Assembly: GCA_963678705.1 (NCBI GenBank)
Contig: OY783208.1
Location: 4,650,001-4,714,000, forward strand
DNA length: 64,000 nt
Reading direction: 5' to 3'
DNA from: Panorpa germanica
Lineage: Eukaryota; Arthropoda; Insecta; Mecoptera; Panorpidae
Both the position numbers and the translations under genes were made by a program. Below are positions 32,417-43,689 of the stretch, one piece after another. Position 1 is the stretch's first letter. Each line of letters begins with the position of its first letter. A model generated the notes under the pieces. The model was not told the DNA's origin. It made no database searches and saw nothing but the letters and a program-made list of their open reading frames with translations.

Positions 32417-32945
32417 TGTACTATTTGTTGATAAAGTAACCTCATGATAAGTACCTCAAGTGTCCAATTATTTGTTAATAACTCCTAATATGTTAAGAAA
32501 TATTAACAATTAAAAAAACCATTTTGTCTCTAATTATTAAAGGGATTCAACGTTCTACACATTCCAAGTGCATGTGACATCACAATCCTTGTGCAAGGTT
32601 ACCAACCTTACAGCTCATATTAGTATTCGCTAGTACAGCTCGTATTTATATATCGAAATATCAAATATTATTTACAGCTATTTCAAGGAACCACCAAATT
32701 TCAATATTATGTCTGCCTTAGCAGGGTTAAATAAAATAAAAGCTTATTATTCTTTGACTTTACTTGATTATTTGACTACCATCAACTACAAAACATTACC
32801 ATAGCACTGACCTACTCAACAAATAACTGACGTTAAAATGCATTTCACGTCACACAAATATGGCCGACCATTTCTAGCGTTAAAACTACAATTCAAACTT
32901 TTAATTGCTATATCTCTGTCAACATTTAGATATTTAATAAAATAA
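32417..32945 (-). repeat. MITE family M, cut by the right Maverick end
   Basis: Starts TGTACTATTTGTTGATAAAG, an internal position of the family, directly after the Maverick terminus. It continues to ACATTTAGATATTTAATAAAA. The missing left part is not present at the other Maverick flank. Confidence 0.75.
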
Positions 32946-33009
32946 AATTTTTTGGATTCAAATCATACACTCAAAAAGACATCGCTTTGCGACGGGGCTA
33001 AACTCTAGT
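32946..33009 (+). mobile_element. Helitron-like 3' end
   Basis: Only the terminal ~60 bases remain, with TCGCTTTGCGA hairpin and CTCTAG followed by T. Confidence 0.6.
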
Positions 33010-33132
33010 TATATTTACATTCCTTTTGAGCTTGAATAAGAAAGGAATATCCGAAAAAGCAACCAAAAAAAAATGATTCGTTTTTGACTTTCGTTGTTTA
33101 CTTCTATCACTTATGTCTATTTTCTATTCCAG

Positions 33133-33380
33133 TGCTACAGAAATTTTGAGGAACAGTTTCCCTCCTTAAGAGGAGAGGAGAAATGGTCTGTTCTAAAGTA
33201 TATCCAAGGCGGCATATTCCTAGCTGTTATTATTGCGATCCTGTGGTTTCCTTTGGTCTTATTCGCTATGGTGGACAGTGTGGAAACAGCTAACTTACCA
33301 ACCGAGATGTCGGCGGAGTTGAGGATCGACTCCACTGTTCCAATTTGGGAAGGAACGTGCATGCAGCAAAGCATTTCTTC
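33133..33380 (+). CDS. Piezo: Piezo block 2, exon 1: penultimate transmembrane helix
   Basis: Encodes CYRNFEEQFPSLRGEEKWSV, then the helix LKYIQGGIFLAVIIAILWFP and the start of the extracellular cap (SAELRIDSTVPIWEG). The KYxxGGxxxxxxIxxxWFPLxxF pattern identifies the inner-pore-side helix just before the cap in Piezo. Acceptor CTATTCCAG, donor GTAAGT. It begins in phase 0, which does not match the phase-1 exit of block 1. Confidence 0.93.
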
Positions 33381-34583
33381 GTAAGTACATAACAAACGTA
33401 CAGATACAGTTTTTCTATTAATTTATTTTGTAAAAGTGGACACTTTGATATTTTCCTATTTAACAATTTAATGTATGTGTCGTTAGACTTTACATTCTTT
33501 CAATATTAAATCACGTATTTACATATCATTGCTAAACTAAACTTAAATCGATTTTAGCATTTTTACTAATTCAAAAAGCATTTTCTGATTATTATACTCT
33601 TGTCCCCATATCTTATTGTTCTTTAGCTCTCATTGTTTCTTTACTCTTTCTCCTTCCTTATTCGCTTTACCTTCACCGTCATCCTTAATTTATTTACCAA
33701 TACTCTCACTCCTTCTCTACTTCTTTCTTTTTTCTCCCTACTTGCGCCATCCTCCTCTTCCTTTCGTTTTATCCTCTCATCAGCTTCCTTTTACTGTTTA
33801 TTTTGTACGGATTACGTGTTAAGGATCTTAAGGATTCAATCTTATAGACTCTGTCTTTAACATAACCTCACAAAAAATAATGCAGTGGCGTTAAATAAAT
33901 CACATGATCGCCACTTAACAGCTGAATTTCGTGATCCACCATTTTCATAATGGATTTTTATTATTTTAATGCGTTTTACAAGCGAAATTGAATTCATTGT
34001 AACAATCACCAAAGCATATATATGTGGAAAACGAGAGTACTATCCCAATTCTAATGTGGAAAACAATACCCAATCCGCTTATCTGATGTGGAAACTAGGT
34101 ACTCTTATTTAATTTAGGGCAAATGTCAATTAAATTAATATTCAACTACGCAATATCTTAGTTTCTTGTCAGGATGATAAAGAATCACATAATTTGTTTA
34201 ATACATTTATTTAATAAAATAATAATAATGATAATACAATAAGGTTACAATATAAACGTTGGTATTTACTTTTCAAATACAGAACAATGAATGAACAAAC
34301 CATCTTAAGTTCTAGTTATTACATACTCAGTCCTACATTAGTTTTCAGTTAGATTTAATTGGTTCATTTTTATTATTTTTGAGAATGCGTTTAGTTAATT
34401 TCGGTAAGCACATTCCTTCACGTATTCAATCAGTGGTTTAAAGTTTCACACATTTTAATTGCTTTAACCTTTGACTTGGTTTCCGTTCACAATATACACT
34501 TATTAATCACATTCTTTTACGATTTTTCTAGCTCGGGTGTTGTAGTTATGATTACTTTGTATGCTCGATTTATTTTTACGACT

Positions 34584-34618
<35 letters not shown>
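33381..34618. other. Intron, pyrimidine-rich stretch and TA microsatellite
   Basis: CT-rich sequence occupies about 33600-33800, and a (TA)n run lies at 34587-34618, the target of the mariner. No gene was seen. Confidence 0.6.
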
Positions 34619-34619
<1 letters not shown>

Positions 34620-34775
34620 GAGGTATGTATTTTAAGTAAGTACCGTTTTGCGATTCCGCCTTTGCAGCGCTACGGTCGGCGTTCCGCGCATGCGCGCTGG
34701 TTACCTACATCTCTTGTCTACGCACTGACGCCATTACAGTCTGATTCTTCATTGTATACGTTGTTTACTGAGTGT

Positions 34776-36479
34776 TTAACCCTTATGTTAATAACCGGGT
34801 ACCCGGGTACCCATCGCGATGTATTAGTATGAATAACTCAAGAAAAAAAAAATTTCATTTTGTGCTCTCGGATCGTTAATTTTTAACTTAAACGCAAGCT
34901 AGTTGTGAGTGCATTTAATTTATTTAAAAACAAATTTTCTTTTTAAATAAGTTCAAACTTTCGCCCCATTAGCAACCGGGTACCCACAGTTGAAAGCATA
35001 GGAAATAAATTAGAAATGGTTTCTATAAATGAATGCAACTAATTTCCCTTAAAAAATAAATAAATATTACAGTTTTTTTTATCATTAGTGACATTAATTA
35101 TGACATTTCAGACATTTTGCGATATTAACTGAATGCTCATCACATACTGGCTGGTGACAATTGTCACAGCTCTTGCGAGTCTTTCGTCGTCTTTTTATTG
35201 GTAAGGCATTGCATACATGGCAAGATCCTGTCACTTTCTTTCTTCCGGTTTTATCTTTTGGAACCACGGGTCCAGGATTTGGTTCCTGCATGACCTAAAA
35301 TACTTTCAACGGCAATCTTTGTTGAGAAGTGGCGCATTACTTGCGGATTCGCTGTGCGAGATTCAATCATTGGCAATGCCAGTTCTTCACTCAGTTTCCG
35401 CATAAATTGACGATGTTCTGTCATTTTTTTGGCAATTATTTTATTATTTTCGTAATAAATTATATATGATGCAAGTGAAGAAATGTCTAGCATGTTGAAG
35501 AACATTGCCATTGGCCATCTCGAAGATCGTCGTTGACTTGTGTACCTCTGAACCATTTGGTCCATTGTATTAACACCAGCTTTATATTTATTATAAAAAT
35601 TTATAATTTCTGATTTCCGCTTAGTATCATTACTAACAGATGCATCTGAATGCATTGTAGATAACAGAATGACAGCTTTTTTTTCTTCGGAACATACGAA
35701 CACATGGTAACCTTTTCGTGGAATCCAAAAACTGTCGAATACTGCTCCCGTGTCTTATTTGCTGCCATAACACTAGGGATGTATGGTTTATTTTTTTTTA
35801 TCGTGCCAACAATGATAATATTCCACGATAACATATGTTTAGCAACAGGTAGAGTAGTATAGAAGTTATCCATGCAGACATTTCTACCACTACCTCGGTA
35901 CGGAGCCACCAATTCTTTCACTACTCTTTCACCCTAATTTTTTTCCCGAGTGTTACCTATTTTACCAGTGTACATAATCCCGTGCAAAGATATGCGTTTT
36001 CCGCATCACAAATCCAACAGATCTTTATACCATACTTAGCTGGTTTCAACGGTATATATTGAGTGAATCCAGTACGGCCACGGTATAGATAAAGTTGTTC
36101 ATCGATTGTCAAGTTTGCAGTTGGTTTGTACATATTTTGGCTAGATTTGAATTCAGCATTGTCCACACATCACGAATTGGAGCTGCCTTGTCTTCTTTTT
36201 TACGTTGACTTTAAGTAATACTATCGTCGAATCTCAGAAAACGCAGAATATTATGGAATCTATTTATTCCCATCGCCGAGCGATACAGTTGATTCTAGAT
36301 GATTTCTTTTTCTTTTTTTTTTTAAATTGTCACTAACTATTAATATTTAAAGAAAAAAAAGTTTAGAATATTTGTTTTTTAATACAATTAACAAAATTTT
36401 CAATATTAAGGTTTGTGGGTACCCGGGTACCCGGTTGCTAAAGGACGTCGATAAAGTCGGTCATTAACATAAGGGTTAA
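34776..36479 (-). mobile_element. piggyBac-type element, copy 2, inserted in mariner
   Basis: TTAA duplicated at 34776-34779 and 36476-36479. Ends read TTAACCCTTATGTTAATAACC and, inverted, TTAACCCTTATGTTAATGACC. Sub-terminal GGGTACCC palindromes are present on both sides. It lies immediately before the mariner ATG (36481), so it split the mariner leader. Confidence 0.93.
35094..36200 (-). pseudogene. piggyBac transposase, N-terminally deleted, copy 2
   Basis: Shows the same domains as copy 1: TIDEQLYLYRGRTGF and KPAKYGIKICWICD (36060-36000), CMDNFYTTLPVAKHMLSWN, NTMDQMVQRYTSQRRSSRWP, and the Cys-rich tail (CHVCN...CDNCHQPVCDEH). A frameshift in an A-run near 35680 separates the central parts. 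The N-terminal region is missing exactly as in copy 1, so both derive from one deleted element. Confidence 0.88.
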
Positions 36480-36480
36480 G

Positions 36481-37177
36481 ATGCCTCCGACAATCGTGAG
36501 TCCCGCTGATTGTGAAGTACGGGCTGTTATACGATTTCTTAGTGCTAAAGCCGTAAAACCGATCGATATTCATCGTGAGATTTGTGAAGTTTACTGTGAC
36601 GAAACATGGGTGGCCTACGTCACACCAGAATCACAACAACAATCCATGGAATGGCAACATTCATCATCACCCAAAAAAATTAAGTTTAAGCAAACAATTT
36701 CTGCCCGGAAAATCATGTGCACAGTTTTTTGGGACAAAAAAGGAGTATTGCTAGTGGAGTTTCTGCCTCGTAATGAGACAATCAATGCAGCGTCTTGTTG
36801 TGAGACATTGAACAATCTGCGTCGTGCAATCCAGAGCAAAAGACGTGGCAAGTTGAGTAAGGGTATCGTTTTGCTGCATGACAATGCCCGTCCACATGTT
36901 ATCTAATCGGACCAAAGATCTCATCAAATCTTTTAAATGGGAAACTCTAGATCATCATCCATACAGCCCTGATCTGGCGCCCAGCGACTACCATTTGTTC
37001 CTGCACTTGAAGAAATACCTGGGTGGTCAGCGTCTTCAAGACGATAACGAAGTCAAAACAGTTGTGATACAGTGGTTAACAAGTCAGGAGGCAGAATTTT
37101 ATGAGGAGGGTATTCAAAAACTGGTGCCACGTTATGACAAGTGCCTCAATATTCACGGAAATTATGTAGAAAAGTAG
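36481..37177 (+). pseudogene. mariner transposase with internal deletion
   Basis: The ORF starts MPPTIVSPADCEVRAVIRFL (helix-turn-helix start), then jumps from HREICEVY to CDETWVAYV, so about 100 residues of the DNA-binding domain and linker are lost. Catalytic Asp residues remain in CDETWV, LHDNARPH and SPDLAPSDYHLF (DD34D type). A frameshift near 36900 divides the two ORFs. It is inactive. Confidence 0.9.
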
Positions 37178-37267
37178 ATTAAGGTACAGGCTTTCATGTA
37201 AAAATAAAATTACTGCGATATCTTTGCATGTCTTTTTTTAATTCCAAAACGGTACTTACTTAAAAAA

Positions 37268-37275
37268 CACGCCTC

Positions 37276-37330
<55 letters not shown>
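37268..37330. repeat. (TA)n microsatellite
   Basis: Pure TA run adjoining the mariner right end. Confidence 0.95.
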
Positions 37331-37334
<4 letters not shown>

Positions 37335-37770
37335 ATATAATTTATATAAAACTGCACTGTATATTTATAAAGTTTCCTATCATAACCTCAAATATCCAAT
37401 AATTTTAATTCAATTCGCAATATTATAAAAGTTATCACCGATTGAAATAGTCATTGCTTCCTCACCTTTTTCCCCACTACCATTTCCAACCTTTACCATC
37501 ATTTTTAAACAAGAGAAGTGCAAAAGAGATGCAGAATTAAACGTCAAAGCTATAGCAGCTGTTGCGTCGACCCATAATGTTTCAATATTATGTCGTGATA
37601 TAAAACGAACAATAATTAACATTACTTCAGGAATTTTACGCAGTAAAACTTTAAATTGATATATTTCCGTCAACTTTTATATAATTAACAAAATAAAACC
37701 GCCAATATACGTTTATTCACCAATATTTCAATAAAAAACACAGTTCACCACGGTATGTCAATATGGCGAA
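37330..37770 (+). repeat. Interspersed repeat K
   Basis: Same sequence as 1003-1275 (direct) and 43690-44045 (inverted), including CGACCCATAATGTTTCAATA. It resembles family M at the ends but has its own middle. Confidence 0.7.
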
Positions 37771-37833
37771 TTAGTATTTAAGAAAGACATAGTTCAGTGT
37801 GTATTCTATACCAACCAACTGTTTCTTCAACAG

Positions 37834-38015
37834 CTTTAAGTCTCGAGACATGCAGCAGATGATGAACGCATACAAACGGGATCGAGTTTCAAAAACCCAG
37901 CTGTCAAATTACGAACCACTTGACGTAGCAGCAATCAGTTGGAGTGAAGATTCCATCACAAATTGGCAAATATCTGAACCGGAGTTAGCGCGGTTAGAAG
38001 AAAAAATAGAGGCTG
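37834..38015 (+). CDS. Piezo: Piezo block 2, exon 2: cap domain start
   Basis: Encodes SFKSRDMQQMMNAYKRDRVS, then LSNYEPLDVAAISW and NWQISEPELARLEEKIEAG. It corresponds to the first helix and strands of the extracellular cap (CED). The donor is G|GTAGGT at 38015, which gives phase 1 and joins the next exon to read KIEAGTPITVYLRF. Entry phase 2 matches exon 1. Confidence 0.88.
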
Positions 38016-38339
38016 GTAGGTTCAGCACAAATATGTCCCTTTTTGCAGATTTAAATTCTAAACTTTACCTTTACTAAGAACCATTATATATTAAAATTTC
38101 ATTTTATCCATTGTGAATTTGTAAATTTTATTTAGTTCAACTTGCATTAGAGTTCTTCTAGCAATCTTAGATTGATTCCATTGTATCCAGCGCAAATTTA
38201 TCTTAGATCTCATTCGATTCAGTGAAAAAATTGGGTTGTGGACGCCTTTTTTAAGGGGGCTACATCAAATGGCCTATTTTTCTTATAGAATAACACAAAT
38301 TTGTGTTGTGAACAATATCTTAAATTCTAGGAATGAATA

Positions 38340-39080
38340 TTACATCCTATATTATAATGTTCCAACTGTATGTTTATATTCTTATATGTTTGGTACTGAA
38401 TTTTGTATTGTAGCTCGAAAACGGCTCCATCAATGTTTTTGAAAATTTTCTATTTCATAGAGAAAGACGAATTTTGGAAAAACTGAAAAAAAGTTGTCCT
38501 CTTTCTTCCTGGATAACTTTTTGTTCGTAAAAGATAGAAAGGTGAAATTTTGCATGTGTATTATAATGGCCAATGCCAATATTTTTCAAAAATTAGATAT
38601 TCAAAAATAGAAAAAGGGAGCGTTGAAAAAATGGGGGGCTCGGTAGGAAACTTTGGAACAAGTTTATATTCTGGATTGTAGAATAATTAAGTATATTATT
38701 AATAAAAAAAAATCAAAATTTCTAGCACAATTTTTACTCTCGGCAATAACCGCTCCCGTGCTCCTAAATAAAATTTTGAAACTTCGATTTTCTTTTTTTT
38801 AATATTATATTTAATTATTACATAATCCAAAATTTGAGCTTTCCCTAAAGTTTCCTACCGTGCCTCCTAAATTTTTCAGAGCCCCTTTTATAAAATCTTG
38901 AATTTACAAGTTTTGGAACTTGTTCGCACAAGTATTCAATAGCGTAATACACATGCAAAATTTCACTTTTCTATCTGGTACGAATAAAAAGTTATACAGC
39001 AAAAAATTGCCCACTCTTTTTCCAGTTTCTTTTTCAATCAAAAATTAAAAAAACGTCCCCTAAGATTTGATTTCACCAGC
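38340..39080. mobile_element. Head-to-head Helitron-like copies
   Basis: Plus-oriented family sequence runs from TCCTATATTATAATGTTCCA to about 38710 and then reverses, ending near CTTTTTCCAGTTTC. This is a foldback pair of truncated copies. Confidence 0.55.
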
Positions 39081-39186
39081 CCATTACTGTGATTCGAAGT
39101 TGCAAACCTTTGTGATTTATCAAAATCGACAAAATCACAAATTCCTTCACAACAAGAGATAATAATGAATGCTTGTTTATTTCCAG

Positions 39187-39441
39187 GAACTCCCATCACG
39201 GTCTACCTCCGATTCAAGCTCCACCACGACGTTACCGGAAAGGATCACCCTCCTGTGATAACTCTAGATCGCAGCATTGTCCTGGATAAGGACGAAGCCG
39301 ATAAATTGAATGCCGTCTTGAAAAGAGATTCAGATGATGACACAATTATACTGAGACAACTATTTCCAAAATTTTTAAAAGTTGTTAACAAAGGACAACT
39401 TATTAACTTTAACACTTTGATGAGAAATGCTAAGCTACAGC
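39187..39441 (+). CDS. Piezo: Piezo block 2, exon 3: cap domain
   Basis: Encodes TPITVYLRFKLHHDVTGKDH, then VLDKDEADKLNAVLKRD and RQLFPKFLKVVNKGQLINF. The order strand-loop-helix and LFPKFLK match the middle of the Piezo cap. Acceptor TTTCCAG, donor GTAAGT; phases 1 in and 1 out. Confidence 0.92.
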
Positions 39442-39461
39442 GTAAGTTTCATTTTATAAGT

Positions 39462-40230
39462 ACAACTAGAGTTTAACCCCGTCGCAAAGCGACGTCTTTT
39501 TAGCGTGTATGATTTGAATCCAATAAAATAATTCGTAATTACATTTCATATTTAACTCTATTTTTAAATTGAAATAATAAACTCGCTCAATTATAAAATA
39601 ATTTATCAAAATAAAAAATATCTTCAATTTATGCGTTATTTAACCAATTTTTTTTCAAAATTTGGGATTTTTCTTTTCGATTCGTAAATAAGTTACCAAG
39701 GTTAACCTATATACAAAATTTAAACTTTCTAGCACAATTTTTACTCTCGGCAAATACTGCCCCCGTGCCCCCAAATAAAAATTTGAAATTTGGAATTTTC
39801 TTTTATCGATAATATACTTAATTATTCTAGAACCCAGAATATAAACTTTCTCCACAGTTCCCTACCGGGCCCCCGAATTTCTTCAACCCCCTCTTTTTGA
39901 ATTTTCAAATTTTTATTTATTGAGATATGTCAGCATTGAATACCTTAATACACATGCAAAATTTCAACTTTCTATCTTTTACGAATTAAAAGTAATATAG
40001 CAAAAAAGGGCTTACTTTTTTTCCAGTTTTTCCAAAATTACGGGTTTCCAGGAAATTTAGGGAAAAATCCGGGGACGCCAATAGTCTTAGAATATTTTTC
40101 TCTACGAAATAGGAAATTTTCAAAAACATTGACAGAGCCGTTTCTGCGCTGCCATACAAAATTCACTACCAAACATATAAAAATATAAGATCATAAGAAT
40201 ATAAGATCATAAATATACACCTGGAAAATA
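39462..40230 (-). mobile_element. Full-length non-autonomous Helitron-like element
   Basis: On the minus strand it ends GCGACGGGGTTAAACTCTAG followed by T, with the CGTCGC-TTT-GCGACG hairpin intact. This is the best preserved copy in the window, about 0.77 kb. Confidence 0.7.
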
Positions 40231-40267
40231 TACAAATATTTTCATAATTCAAATTTTTCCCAAATAG

Positions 40268-40595
40268 TTGGCAGAATGCGGTCGGAATCAGAGTGGTTGA
40301 ATCCAGTAGAACAATTGGAGGAGGATTATATCGAAGTAATCCAGGAATATCGGGATGTGAAGCTCCATTTAAAGGGTGCGAAACGTTCAATTAATAGAAA
40401 CGAACCTCATATGTGGGACAAGACCGGCAGACTAGGAAGTATTGATGACATATATGCTAACATTAATGAAGATTGTTCTGATCCCTTCTATGAAGACGTC
40501 CTTAAACTTCTGCCGGCCGCATCCTGTACGGATTACGTTATTTACACCTTCAATGAGAAGAAATTTCCAGCACAGTACGAGCTGATGAACATTGG
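40268..40595 (+). CDS. Piezo: Piezo block 2, exon 4: cap domain end
   Basis: Encodes WLNPVEQLEEDYIEVIQEYR, further strands, and two cysteines in NEDCSDPFYEDV and LLPAASCTDYVIYTFNEK. The second part corresponds to the Cys-containing end of the cap before the last helix. The acceptor AAATAG at 40266-40267 is used because it alone keeps the phase (1 in); GTAAGC donor gives phase 2. Confidence 0.88.
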
Positions 40596-40606
40596 GTAAG
40601 CATATT

Positions 40607-40750
40607 CCCAGCAAACATTTAGGAGTCACTTTGACGTCATATTGAAGATGCGTCATGAAACAATTGAATTTGATTTGACTCGTTCAAGGAAATGTCAGTG
40701 ATATGAACTACAAATGACAAAATCACTTCACCTGGCCTCACTACCGTACC
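40607..40750 (+). repeat. CCCAGTAAAC-type MITE fragment
   Basis: Begins CCCAGCAAACATTTAGGAGTC and matches the first part of the copy at 41245. Confidence 0.6.
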
Positions 40751-41006
40751 AGTATTGAGTGAAGCTGCAAATAAACCATTCAAGTGTAACAGAGACAGAT
40801 ATATCTTGTTTCTTTATCTGTGATATTCTAGAATTTTATCTTTTGAACCGCCTCCATTTTTCCATTGTATGAATAATCTTGTTACCAATTAATCTGTCAA
40901 AATCCACGTCCTCCATTAAAAATATCTCTAACGTAATTCTTTCTTTATTAGATCTAAGATAGAACCTAATTGTAAGCACGTAAGAAGTTTTAAAAAACTA
41001 TTTTAG

Positions 41007-41148
41007 AATCATTGGTCTCTACGGCACGTACGTCATCGTCATTTGGCAACTCGTACAGACGATGACCACTGGGGGAATGAACTGCATCTGGCTGGAAGAA
41101 ATTCCAAGTGTGGATAGAGTACTTCAACTCTGTCTAGACATATATCTG
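41007..41148 (+). CDS. Piezo: Piezo block 2, exon 5: last transmembrane helix
   Basis: Encodes IIGLYGTYVIVIWQLVQTMT followed by IWLEEIPSVDRVLQLCLDIY. This is the pore-lining inner helix and start of the C-terminal domain (EExPxVDRxLxLCxDIYLxRE). Acceptor ATTTTAG, donor GTAAGC; phase 0 out. Confidence 0.97.
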
Positions 41149-41244
41149 GTAAGCCTTTATTCCCCACTATGAATTTAAATTATTATGTCCCAATTAGGAG
41201 TGAATGTGACATGCCCAGTAAGTCTGTCCCAATTCCCAGTAAAC

Positions 41245-41506
41245 ATTTTGGAGCATTTTGGAGTCACTTTGACATCATATTGGAGATGCGTATGATTTTT
41301 TTGTCATGACAGAGTTCATTTATAGTTCAGTTTCTCACAATTCTTCATATGAAATGTCTGTTTTATCGGCTACAGATGACAGAACCACTCCACCTGTCGG
41401 AATACAAATGAAGATAAAGTTGTTGCGAACTATAATTGAAGTGAAATAGTGATAGAAACGTCACAAAATAGGACACTTCACCAAATGTTTACTGGGTTGG
41501 AACCTA
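41245..41506 (+). repeat. MITE with CCCAGTAAAC termini
   Basis: Bounded by CCCAGTAAACATTTTGGAG and CCAAATGTTTACTGGG, about 260 bp. Confidence 0.75.
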
Positions 41507-41525
41507 ATTTTACTGGGTTTGCCCA

Positions 41526-42154
41526 ATGGGCTTGTGTCCTCATTTTTTAGAGGTCGATTTTTCAATTGTTGATTGAAATTGATGTTAATAAATGTGTATT
41601 GGCTATTTTATTAAATATCCAAATATTGACGGAGTTATAGCAATTAAAAGTTTGAATTGTAGTTTTAGCGCCAGAAATGGTCGGCCATATTTTTATAACG
41701 TAAAAGGCATTTTAACGTCAGTTATTTTTGTTGAGTAGGTCAATGCTGTGGTAATGTTTCGTAGCTGTTGGTAGTCTAATAATCAAGTCAAGTCAAAGAA
41801 TAATAAGTTTTTATTTTATTTAACCCGGTTGCGGCAGACATAATATTGAAATTTTATTGTTCCTTGAAATAGCTGTAAATAATATTTCATATTTTGATAT
41901 ATAAATACATATAGCAGAAATTTATGAGCTGTAAGGTTGGCAGCGGTTGTAATGTCACATGCATTTGGAATGTGTACAACGTTGAATCCCTTTAATAATT
42001 AAAGAGACAAAATGACTTTTTTAATTGTTAATATCTCCTAACATAATTGAACAATAATCTTTAAAAATAATTGCACATTTGAGGTTCTAGTAACTCACTT
42101 TATCAATATATAGTACAATTTTATAGAAATTAAGACATAGGACACAAGCCCATT
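41526..42154 (+). mobile_element. MITE family M, complete copy
   Basis: Inverted ends ATGGGCTTGTGTCCTC and AGGACACAAGCCCAT enclose about 630 bp with no ORF. It serves here as the reference copy. Confidence 0.85.
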
Positions 42155-42574
42155 GGAAGCCTTTAATATTTTACATCCTTAGTGTTACTCATCTATTGAG
42201 ATCCCAATGGGAAAGCCCGATTAGATCCCCAATTGGGGTTTTATTGTGAACCAAGCTAATGGCAGGTTATCACTTGGGTGACATTAACACTAATGTTATA
42301 TTATTATTTATATTTTGATACATAGGGTTTTTTAACAGAAAGTTTTTTTAAAACAAAATGAAACAAGGAATTTACATAAAAATAGTTCAAATTTTGATTG
42401 TATTAGAAAGAGTAAGGTTTGGCAAATATGAATAGAACATGATATCGGACAAATGTCCACCACGACCACGCGGACAGATGTCGATTCTTTTAATGAAATT
42501 TTCAATCACTTTTACAGATCTACCATTATCATAATAGATTTTTGTTATTTTAATGCGATAAAGTTTAAATTTAT

Positions 42575-43200
42575 ATGAATGTACATCATATTAAGTTTAT
42601 TGTGTGAAAATTTAAAGTCGATTGGAGTAAAACTGTCGGAGATATAGAGTTTTAAGTCTTCACCTCTCTGGTCTGGTTTCGTCTTTCTTTGAAACTTTTA
42701 AACGCGTTTTTCTCACACTTAGCTTTCTCAGAGTCGGTGTCCAGTCTAGCTAAAAATCTACTGCACAGATACTTTTGAAATTTTCGACACTCTTTCTTTA
42801 CATAAATGCCGAGGTAACGCTGTCGAGTATTTTCCTGAAAAATCAGTATTTTGACTTCTAAGTGCTGTAAATAATTGAAAAACCAATAAAAGAAAAAAAC
42901 TCAACAGGGTGTCCTGCAGAAACTTATCAACCAATGAAATCATTTTGGTTTCTTGATTTCAAATAATCCAGTGATGAGTTATGAGGGACACCGCAATGAA
43001 ACTTTTTTTTGTGACATCACCGGAGATTCGCTGTCAATGGCTCATTTCTTGATATTTATTTATAAAAATTTCACAAAGTATTCTTTAAATGTTATTTTAT
43101 CATGTAGTAATTATAGAAATAATTATATATTAACTGTGTCGTCAAAAAACATTACCGGAAATATGCTTTGTTTTTATGTAGTCTTTAAAAAAGGGAGGTC
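42575..43200. repeat. Interspersed repeat R, copy 2 (inverted)
   Basis: Inverted relative to 6735-7400. Both lie in introns of Piezo. Confidence 0.7.
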
Positions 43201-43366
43201 TATCACCGTCATTGCGATGATATTTGGCAGATATTGTGTTTCATTACTAACCTCAGAATTTGTATTTTAGATTAAAATAAAAATATCAACACTTTTCATG
43301 GAAATATTGCGTTTATTATTGATTTAAAATGGAACCCAATAAAAATTCATAATTTTTTTGTTTAAG

Positions 43367-43555
43367 GTACGAGAAAGTAATGAGTTCAAACTAGAAGAAG
43401 ATCTCTACTCTAAGCTGGTGTTCTTATTCAGATCTCCAGAGACTTTGGTGAAGTTCACGCGTCCTCTTGGGTTCTATGAGGCAGCTAATCAGGACTATGT
43501 GGACGAATATGATGATGAAAGGGAAGCCGATGAATCTCACATCCAAATTAAATAA
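43367..43555 (+). CDS. Piezo: Piezo block 2, exon 6: C-terminal domain and stop
   Basis: Encodes [20 protein letters not shown], then [13 protein letters not shown], and an acidic tail ending ESHIQIK with TAA. RExxEFxLEExLYxKLxFLxRSPExxxxxTR is the Piezo C-terminal signature. The tail after TRP is about 25 residues longer than in vertebrate homologues. Acceptor TTTAAG, phase 0. Confidence 0.97.
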   Translation, partial: VRESNEFKLEEDLYSKLVFLFRSPETLVKFTRPLGFYEAANQDYVDEYDDEREADESHIQIK

Positions 43556-43689
43556 ACAAACAAACATTTCCAAATCATTCTTTCTATTTTTCTTTTTTTA
43601 TATTTATTTTATATTTTGTACATACCTGTTTTTATTTTTTTATTTATTTGTTTTAAATTAATAAACTTATTTATATCACCTTGATTCTT

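Larger units (their letters stand above)
34619..37276 (+). mobile_element. mariner element containing a piggyBac
   Basis: Ends are CGAGGTATGTATTTTAAGTA on the left and the inverted CGAGGCGTGTTTTTTAAGTA on the right, both continuing AAGTACCGTTTT. Each abuts a (TA)n run, as expected for TA target choice. Without the inserted piggyBac the element is about 0.95 kb, shorter than the usual 1.3 kb. Confidence 0.92.

Noticed and set aside
33616..33860. Hydrophobic Phe/Leu/Ser-rich ORFs
   Set aside because: Product of a CT-rich intron tract; no conserved motif or splice logic.
34476..34832. 118-aa ORF across the TA microsatellite and mariner end
   Set aside because: Includes a microsatellite-encoded IYIYIY run and element termini; not a gene.
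37799..38077. Reading through the donor of Piezo block 2 exon 2 to a stop
   Set aside because: The G|GTAGGT donor at 38015 gives the phase needed by the next exon and conserved sequence continues there.
43467..43661. Plus-strand ORF overlapping the last Piezo exon
   Set aside because: Shadow frame; the Piezo C-terminal frame is unambiguous.
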